Part shown: positions 9,017 to 14,177 of the stretch, piece after piece | Position numbering within the stretch: the first letter of the stretch is position 1 | Layout of the letters: each line of letters begins with the position of its first letter | Source of the DNA: Anaerolineae bacterium | Lineage (GTDB): Bacteria > Chloroflexota > Anaerolineae > Anaerolineales > Villigracilaceae | NCBI GenBank assembly: GCA_017303735.1 | Contig: JAFLCF010000118.1 | Location: forward strand, 1-14,177 | Length of the DNA: 14,177 nt | Reading direction: 5' to 3' | Notes under the pieces: model-generated | Told to the model about the DNA's origin: nothing | Database searches by the model: none | What the model saw: only the letters and a program-made list of their open reading frames with translations | Position numbers and translations under genes: made by a program

Positions 9017-10243
9017 ATGCTCAAATCCTTTATCGAAGTATCCCTCGAATCCAATTTCCCCATTCAAAACCTGCCGTATGGCGTTTTCTCCACAAAACAG
9101 AATCAAAGTCCACGGGTCGGGACGAGGCTTGGTGATTTTGTTATTGATTTATCCATGCTTGATGATGATGGTCACTTCGATAGAAAATATGGATTCTTCG
9201 CTGATGCTACGTTGAATCGCTTCATGGCATCGGGGCGTGACGTGTGGCGGGAAATTCGTCAGCGTTTGACACAGTTGTTGGGGCAGGAACAAGCATCGCT
9301 TAAGGCAGAGGCGTTGATTCCCATCGACCAAGTTCAGATGCATCTTCCTGTTGAGATCGGCGATTACACTGATTTTTATGCGTCGCGTGAACATGCCACC
9401 AATGTAGGTATCATGTTTCGCGGAAAAGAAAATGCGCTTATGCCCAATTGGCTGCATTTGCCGGTGGGCTATCACGGGCGCGCCAGCTCGGTGGTGCTCT
9501 CCGGCACGGAGGTGACTCGTCCGCGTGGGCAGGTGAAACCCAAAGATGCACCGTTGGAATTCACGGCATCGCGTCAGTTGGATTTTGAATTGGAGATGGG
9601 TTTCTTTGTGGGCAAAGGCAATAACCTCGGTGAGCCGATCTCAATTGAAAATGCTCGTGAGTATATTTTTGGCATGGTGTTGTTGAACGATTGGAGCGCG
9701 CGCGATATTCAAGCGTGGGAGTATCAGCCGTTGGGACCGTTCCTTGCGAAAAATTTTGCGACGTCTATTTCGCCCTGGGTGGTGACGATGGATGCGTTGG
9801 AGCCGTTCCGCGTGCGTGGACCGCAGCAAGACCCAGCGCCTCTGCCTTACCTGCAAGCTGATTCAGCAACTGGGCTTGATATTCAGCTCGAAGTGAGTCT
9901 GCAATCTGCCCGCATGGACGAAGCGCAAGTTATCAGCCGTTCGAACATGAAGCATTTGTATTGGAGCATCGAACAGATGCTGGCACACCATACCATCACC
10001 GGCTGTAATATGCGTGTGGGTGATTTGTGCGGCACCGGCACCATCAGCGGACCAACGGAAGATAGTTATGGCTCTTTGCTCGAATTGACCTGGCGTGGCG
10101 AGAAACCAATCCAATTATCAAGCGGCGAAGAACGCAAGTTTTTACAAGATGGGGATGTAGTGAAAATGAAAGGCTATTGCCAGGGCGATGGCTATCGCAT
10201 TGGGTTTGGCGAAGTGACGGGGAAGATTCTTCCGGCGAAATAA
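9017..10243 (+). CDS. fahA: Fumarylacetoacetase
   Basis: Hydrolyses 4-fumarylacetoacetate to fumarate and acetoacetate, the last step of tyrosine/homogentisate degradation, in the cytosol. The 409-residue product covers the full family length: an N-terminal domain (about 1-110) opening with FIEVSLESNFPIQNLPYGVFS, then the catalytic domain. Residues equivalent to the characterised mouse enzyme are present: D119 and H126 in DFYASREH, R135 in MFRG, metal ligands E191 and E193 in DFELE, D225 in LLNDWSARD, Q232 and K245 in PFLAKNF, and the GTGTISGP loop near the C-terminus. I chose the ATG at 9017 because the homologous N-terminus begins there. In-frame codons extend upstream to a GTG at 8924, but that segment is unlike the family. 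The ribosome site is weak (purine-rich GAGAAAA). No homogentisate dioxygenase or maleylacetoacetate isomerase lies in the window. The 133-base gap before it holds no promoter I can defend. Confidence 0.95.
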   Translation: MLKSFIEVSLESNFPIQNLPYGVFSTKQNQSPRVGTRLGDFVIDLSMLDDDGHFDRKYGFFADATLNRFMASGRDVWREIRQRLTQLLGQEQASLKAEALIPIDQVQMHLPVEIGDYTDFYASREHATNVGIMFRGKENALMPNWLHLPVGYHGRASSVVLSGTEVTRPRGQVKPKDAPLEFTASRQLDFELEMGFFVGKGNNLGEPISIENAREYIFGMVLLNDWSARDIQAWEYQPLGPFLAKNFATSISPWVVTMDALEPFRVRGPQQDPAPLPYLQADSATGLDIQLEVSLQSARMDEAQVISRSNMKHLYWSIEQMLAHHTITGCNMRVGDLCGTGTISGPTEDSYGSLLELTWRGEKPIQLSSGEERKFLQDGDVVKMKGYCQGDGYRIGFGEVTGKILPAK

Positions 10244-10247
10244 ATCT

Positions 10248-10302
10248 TTTACCGCGAAGCTCGCGAAGGACGCAAAAAAAACTTAGCGCTCTTTGCGGTA
10301 AA
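10248..10302. repeat. Imperfect inverted repeat between convergent genes, with A8 tract
   Basis: TTTACCGCGAAG (10248-10259) pairs with CTTTGCGGTAAA (10291-10302) at 11 of 12 positions, the exception being a possible G-T wobble in RNA. Inner GCGAAGGACGC and GCGCTCTTTGC parts also resemble each other in inverse. An A8 run (10274-10281) gives T8 on the minus strand. The element fills nearly the whole 64-base gap between the stops of fahA and the response regulator gene, and could act as a bidirectional transcription end. Confidence 0.62.
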
Positions 10303-10307
10303 TGCGC

Positions 10308-11333
10308 TTATTTGTTCTTTGCCGCAATTGCCGTTGCCGCCGCACGGGTGTGGACATTCAGCTTTTCAAAGATGGCTTTCAAATGGCGTTTGACTGTGTT
10401 CGTGGTAATGACCAGTTTTTCAGCAATTTCTTTATTGGTCAATCCCTGAGCCAGCAGGTCTAGCACTTCCCGCTCACGGTCAGTGAGGACGCTCAGTTCG
10501 TTGGAGGTTTCACTCGCCTTTTTGGTGTCTGCCAAAATGCGTTTGAAGGCAGCACGGTCGAAGGCTTGTTTTTCGATGTAGGTTGTGATGGAATGCTCGG
10601 CATAAATGCGTTGAATTTCTTCCGGCTCAGAGAGTCCGCTGACGACGATGGTGGGAATGTGATGCCCTTGTGTGATCTTCAAAAGCTGCAAGCCATCCAT
10701 GTTCTGACCGTCTCTTAGGGAAAGGTCTACGACGGCGAGTGAGAATTTGTCCTTGCGTAGCAAGCCCAATGCTTCGCCAAAACTGGATGAGGCAATGGGT
10801 TGAAAATCCGCATCGCTGAGCAGGTCTTCAAGAATACTGCGCCACCCGGCATCATCGTCGACAATAAGGGCTTTCGGGGTGGGAGTGGTTGGAGTAACTG
10901 GATCAGCCTTCAGATTAAGCGGCGAAGCGTTTACTTCATCCGATTTGGGGGCAGTGACAAGGATCCGTTGAATCACTTCTTTGAATTCATTGCGTTTAAA
11001 ACTTTCCTTGCGTAGAAATGTGAAGGCGTTGTAATCGGTCAATGCTTTCACAGCGACTTCAACGGTGGCGAAGCCGGTCAGTAAAATAGCACGACAATTC
11101 GGGTCAAGGTGACGGATGGCATCGAGTACGCGCAAACCGTCTTGATTGTGATGGTCGCTGACAGAGAGAGAAAGGTCAACGACTGCGAGCCGATGCGGAT
11201 TTATCTTGAGCGCGGCAATGGCTTCATCCACAGTGCTGGCGGTATCGACATCAAAGCCGTTGTCCGTGAGCAGCTCGCTGAGGATGCCCTGCCAGGAAGA
11301 ATCGTCGTCAACAATTAAGGCACGCAGGTTCAT
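10308..11333 (-). CDS. Response regulator with two receiver domains and LuxR-type HTH
   Basis: The 341-residue regulator is built REC-REC-HTH. Receiver 1 (about 1-125) has the acidic cluster D9-D11, phosphoacceptor D53 in LAVVDLSL, T86 and K109. Receiver 2 (about 152-270) has D159-D161, D203 in the same LAVVDLSL, S in VVSGLS and K in IEKQ. The two share ALIVDDDxxWxxIL and look like an internal duplication. A Thr/Pro-rich linker (143-153) separates them. The C-terminal LuxR/GerE domain (about 280-341) includes LTDREREVLDLLAQGLTNKEIAEKL, quoted here in parts: LTDREREVL, GLTNKEIA and TVKRHLKAIFEKL. It probably binds DNA once phosphorylated by the kinase encoded just upstream, with which it overlaps by four bases (ATGA). 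Its targets are unknown. The fusion of two receivers may allow input from more than one kinase. Confidence 0.93.
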   Translation of the reverse strand: MNLRALIVDDDSSWQGILSELLTDNGFDVDTASTVDEAIAALKINPHRLAVVDLSLSVSDHHNQDGLRVLDAIRHLDPNCRAILLTGFATVEVAVKALTDYNAFTFLRKESFKRNEFKEVIQRILVTAPKSDEVNASPLNLKADPVTPTTPTPKALIVDDDAGWRSILEDLLSDADFQPIASSSFGEALGLLRKDKFSLAVVDLSLRDGQNMDGLQLLKITQGHHIPTIVVSGLSEPEEIQRIYAEHSITTYIEKQAFDRAAFKRILADTKKASETSNELSVLTDREREVLDLLAQGLTNKEIAEKLVITTNTVKRHLKAIFEKLNVHTRAAATAIAAKNK

Positions 11334-13507
11334 GCTTGCTCCGCGATGGGGAAACGTAAATGGAAGGTTGTGCCTTGTGAGCCGTCGCTTTCAACGGTGA
11401 CACTGCCGCCGAGGCGGGTCATTAATGTTTTTACCCACCATAAGCCAAAGCCCATCTTGCCGGGATGCGTGCGGCTGGAATGTTCAAGCTCGAAGATCTG
11501 TTCATGTAATTCAGATGGAATGCCGCGCCCGGTATCACTCACGGCGATCTTGACCCACTTGGAACTTTGTTTTCCTGTAATCGTGATCTTGCCTTTGCCT
11601 TGCATGGCGTCAATGGCATTTTCAATCAGATTGCGAAACACGAACGAAAGGCTTTGTCCGCTGGCGTGTACCATTGGCAGTTGCTCAAGTCCGTTCACTT
11701 CGATCTGAATATCAGGCGGCGCTGCCACTGCACGCACAGCATCCATCACGCGCGGCGCAACCTGAATGCGCTCCATGCGAATGGGGCGCAGGTGTGAAAG
11801 ATTTTCCTGCACGATCTGCATGGCAGCGGCGGCACTGCGTTCGATCTCGCTCAAGCTTTTGGCAAGATAGGCATCGTCTTGTAAAAGTTTTTCATATTTA
11901 TCTTGAATGCCCTGCACGCGCACTGGAATTACACCAACTTTGTTGTTCATATTATGTAGCAAATTCGCAGAGATGTCTCCAACTGCGGCAAATGTCTCCG
12001 CAATAAGATGCTGCTCTTGCGAAGAACGCAAGGCTTGTTGACGCGATTCATTTTGGACAGCGAGTACGGCATAATTGGCGAGACATGCCAATACTTTTTT
12101 GTCCCATTCCGATGTATCGCCTCGGACTCCGCTCAAAGCTGGGTGAAACGCCCCGAAGGTTCCCAACGCTGTAGCTTCTTCTCCACTCATCAGCGGGATG
12201 AGCAATGCATTTGAATCCTTTGAGGCGTCGGGGAGGGCGCTGGCTATTTCTGTTCCATTGGCGGCGATCAATTCCAATTCATCTTTTTCGTTTTTCAACC
12301 AAATGGCGCTGGACGTGGTGTTGAGCAGGTCATTTGCCATCGCACAGAGCTGATCCAAGACGATGTTGCTCGGTTGTGAGATCAGCAGTTGAGCGGCTTC
12401 TTGCAGTGCATCGAGCAGACGTACTTCCTGAATGGCGGTCACGGCATAGGTTGCCAGAGATTGCAGCATGTGGCTGTCGTCTTCGCTGAAGCCGCCGATC
12501 CTTGGGCTTTCAAGGTTGAGCACGCCTTCGAGCCTTCCGCTGGCGTTGATGAGTGGTACGCATAACTCGGAGCGCATCTCAAGGGTTGAGTCGAGTGGGT
12601 AATACACCTCTGCCCATTGTTTATCGCGCAGGTCACGAATGAGTAAAGGCTGACGAGTCCGCGCGACATGCGCCATCACGCTTTTGCCGTCGATGGGCAA
12701 CTTCTCCACGAGTGGACGTTCCAACTGCACCGAACTCACTGCACGGGTCACCAGCGATTCGCTGCTTTTGTCTAGTAATCGGAAGATGCCATATTGGGCA
12801 TTGGTCAACTCAAGAGCAAGCTCCAAAATGGACTCGAGTGTTTCTTCCAGTTTTTGTCTTGAAGAGATCAACATGCCCGCCCGGCGCAGGCGGGTCAATT
12901 CATTTTCTTTTTGTGCCAGATTTTGTTTGATGCCCGTCATATGCCGGGCGTGAAAGATCGCCATGACCGCCTGGTTGACGAAGTTGTGCAGCATCAATTC
13001 TTCGAATTGCGATAAAGCGCGACCTTCATATAAGTAAATGTAAAGCACGCCGAGCACTTCATCTGCAATGATCAATGGGAAGGCGGCGACGGCTTTAACC
13101 CCCAGCTTTTGCTGATAGGGGTGAATTTGCATATCCGCTTCTTCGTAAGAAAGGGTCCTGCGTTTCCGTTGAATGGAACGCATGCCAAATCCGTTCGAGC
13201 GTGGAATGTCTTCGCTGGGGTTAATGTTCTGTGATTCATATCCCTCGGCATAGGCGACCACGCGTGTTTGTGCATCGAGAGAATTTTTGATGGGGTCGTA
13301 GGTGTAAATGGAGGCGGAAAACCCCGGCACCACACGGATGGCGCTTTCCACGATCAGTTGCAGGCTGGAGGATTGGTCTTCACTGATGCCGATCTGATTA
13401 ATGGCAGTACTGATCTGGTTAAGGCTTGCAAGCGCCTCAAGCAGGCGCGGGTTCATGTCGTCGGAAGAATGGGGAAAGGGAGGATGTGCCATGGAGGTTG
13501 AGTTCAC
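11330..13507 (-). CDS. Soluble GAF-GAF-GAF sensor histidine kinase
   Basis: A 725-residue kinase with no membrane segment or signal peptide, so it should sense cytoplasmic or diffusible signals. Three GAF-like domains lie at about 45-195, 225-370 and 380-495. A helical dimerisation region follows, with H518 in ANLLHNMNNKVG as the likely phosphoacceptor; this differs from the common HELRTPL-type H-box. The ATP-binding domain (about 610-720) has the N-box FRNLIENAIDAM, G1 DTGRGIP and G2 KMGFGLWWVKTL. It overlaps the response regulator gene by ATGA, which implies coupled synthesis and a cognate pair. Start choice is uncertain: GTG 13507, ATG 13492 and ATG 13456 are all in frame, and none has a Shine-Dalgarno. 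The segment before residue 18 looks non-conserved. Confidence 0.93.
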   Translation of the reverse strand: MNSTSMAHPPFPHSSDDMNPRLLEALASLNQISTAINQIGISEDQSSSLQLIVESAIRVVPGFSASIYTYDPIKNSLDAQTRVVAYAEGYESQNINPSEDIPRSNGFGMRSIQRKRRTLSYEEADMQIHPYQQKLGVKAVAAFPLIIADEVLGVLYIYLYEGRALSQFEELMLHNFVNQAVMAIFHARHMTGIKQNLAQKENELTRLRRAGMLISSRQKLEETLESILELALELTNAQYGIFRLLDKSSESLVTRAVSSVQLERPLVEKLPIDGKSVMAHVARTRQPLLIRDLRDKQWAEVYYPLDSTLEMRSELCVPLINASGRLEGVLNLESPRIGGFSEDDSHMLQSLATYAVTAIQEVRLLDALQEAAQLLISQPSNIVLDQLCAMANDLLNTTSSAIWLKNEKDELELIAANGTEIASALPDASKDSNALLIPLMSGEEATALGTFGAFHPALSGVRGDTSEWDKKVLACLANYAVLAVQNESRQQALRSSQEQHLIAETFAAVGDISANLLHNMNNKVGVIPVRVQGIQDKYEKLLQDDAYLAKSLSEIERSAAAAMQIVQENLSHLRPIRMERIQVAPRVMDAVRAVAAPPDIQIEVNGLEQLPMVHASGQSLSFVFRNLIENAIDAMQGKGKITITGKQSSKWVKIAVSDTGRGIPSELHEQIFELEHSSRTHPGKMGFGLWWVKTLMTRLGGSVTVESDGSQGTTFHLRFPIAEQA

Positions 13508-13524
13508 GAGTTGCTGTTAAAAAG

Positions 13525-13530
13525 ATTGTA
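13525..13530 (-). promoter_or_regulatory. Possible -10 element (TACAAT) for the kinase-regulator operon
   Basis: TACAAT on the minus strand (13530-13525) would place transcription start near 13518, shortly before the GTG at 13507. No convincing -35 box is seen at 16-18 bases; the neighbouring palindrome occupies that position. Confidence 0.25.
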
Positions 13531-13548
13531 CTTCATGGCGGCTTGTTC

Positions 13549-13581
13549 CGCTCTGGTCGGGGCTAAGCCCCGACCAGAGCG
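13549..13581. repeat. Perfect 16-bp palindrome behind the LysE gene
   Basis: CGCTCTGGTCGGGGCT (13549-13564) and AGCCCCGACCAGAGCG (13566-13581) are exact inverse copies around a single central A. In RNA they would form a very stable hairpin with a small loop. It starts 4 bases after the TAA stop of the LysE-family gene and lies upstream of the kinase gene. No T-run follows on either strand, so it is not a textbook terminator, although it may stabilise the 3' end of the message. Confidence 0.85.
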
Positions 13582-13585
13582 TGGA

Positions 13586-14177
13586 TTAGATAAAGCTTTG
13601 CACGGTTTGTAAACCAAGCTGAAATGCAAAATAGAAAAGGATCAACCCGCAGGTGGCATTTACAAAGCGGAAAAACGATGTGGTCATCCACTGCCTGCCC
13701 CAGGCGACGAGCCCTGCCATGACGAAGCACCATAGAATGGCACCAGATAAAAAGCCAGCAAAGAAAATTGCGAAATGAATTGGTTCAGGTCCGCCGGAAA
13801 TGGAGGTGAAGACGGTGGTTCCAAGACCCGTCCAGAAGACGATGTTCATTGGGTTACCAAGCGAGAGAAATGCACCGCTGGCGAAATCTCCACGGTTGGA
13901 GGTTGATGCGTTCTCACCCAAGCCTTTGCCGTGACGGGCATCTTTGAGCGCATCCCAGGCGAGTTTGATCATGAGAGATATGCCGATCAGGCTTAAGATG
14001 GTTCTGGCGATATTGTTTTGAATGAGGAATGCCAGCCCGGTCAGGGCAATGATCGCCCAGGTCGTATCACCGATCAGAGACCCAAATTGAACATACAGGG
14101 CGGGCAAAAATCCGCGTGTGGAGCCGCGCCGAAATGTCTCGGCTGTCACTACCCCGGGTGGGGCACAGAAAGAGATT
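13586..14177 (-). CDS. LysE/RhtB-family amino-acid exporter, partial (5' end beyond right edge)
   Basis: An inner-membrane exporter of the LysE superfamily, which moves amino acids or small related solutes out of the cell. The frame stays open to the right edge: upstream of a possible GTG at 14149 the codons read ISFCAPPGVV, which is the family's N-terminal proline-glycine signature, so that GTG is not the true start and the gene begins outside the window. 196 residues are visible. Hydrophobic segments correspond to TTWAIIALTGLAFL, ILSLIGISLMIKLAW, FLSLGNPMNIVFWTG (the conserved Asn-Pro segment), IHFAIFFAGFLSGAIL and a last segment near the C-terminus. A charged cytoplasmic loop (KDARHGKGLGEN) separates the two halves. 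The gene ends at a TAA, 78 bases upstream of the kinase gene on the same strand; a perfect palindrome lies between, so the two are probably separate units. The substrate is unknown. Confidence 0.88.
   Translation of the reverse strand, partial: ISFCAPPGVVTAETFRRGSTRGFLPALYVQFGSLIGDTTWAIIALTGLAFLIQNNIARTILSLIGISLMIKLAWDALKDARHGKGLGENASTSNRGDFASGAFLSLGNPMNIVFWTGLGTTVFTSISGGPEPIHFAIFFAGFLSGAILWCFVMAGLVAWGRQWMTTSFFRFVNATCGLILFYFAFQLGLQTVQSFI

Noticed and set aside
10274..10281. A8 tract as a classical rho-independent terminator for the response regulator gene
   Set aside because: The T8 on the minus strand is inside the loop of the inverted repeat rather than directly after a stable stem.
14147..14149. 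GTG at 14149 as the start of the LysE-family gene
   Set aside because: The codons upstream stay open and encode the family's N-terminal SFCAPPG motif, so the gene continues past the right edge.

Overview
The window looks like chromosomal DNA of a free-living bacterium. I favour Chloroflexota (Anaerolineae-like). The grounds are soft: middling GC, a lipoprotein whose lipobox is followed by a Thr/Pro-rich linker, a soluble multi-GAF sensor kinase, and several different short palindromes at gene ends. No rRNA, tRNA, CRISPR array, transposase or phage gene was seen.

Layout. (1) 1-3970, minus strand: a polysaccharide pyruvyl transferase-like gene overlaps by 32 bases a very large membrane protein gene that runs off the left edge; this looks like part of a cell-surface polysaccharide cluster. 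(2) 4187-4734, plus: a self-contained unit of near-consensus sigma-70 promoter, strong Shine-Dalgarno, small tandem-CBS protein and intrinsic terminator. (3) 4823-6743, minus: a two-gene operon of a D-2-hydroxyacid dehydrogenase and a threonine/serine dehydratase-like PLP enzyme, joined by a tandem heptanucleotide repeat. (4) 6789-10243, plus: an unrecognised 310-residue protein, an AT-rich lipoprotein and fumarylacetoacetase (last step of tyrosine/homogentisate breakdown). Groups 3 and 4 diverge from a 45-base gap whose centre is a palindromic -10 element. (5) 10308-13507, minus: a soluble three-GAF histidine kinase overlapping by 4 bases (ATGA) a response regulator with two receiver domains and a LuxR-type DNA-binding domain. 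(6) 13586-14177, minus: a LysE-family exporter whose 5' end lies beyond the right edge.

Together the genes suggest surface polysaccharide modification, amino-acid breakdown (Thr/Ser to 2-oxoacids to 2-hydroxyacids; tyrosine to fumarate plus acetoacetate), amino-acid export and cytosolic signal sensing. I see no clearly new defence or mobile system. The most unusual material is in the junctions: a gene boundary built in a 7-base register, a symmetric divergent promoter, four different palindromes at gene ends, and a lipoprotein gene whose base composition changes sharply inside the reading frame.
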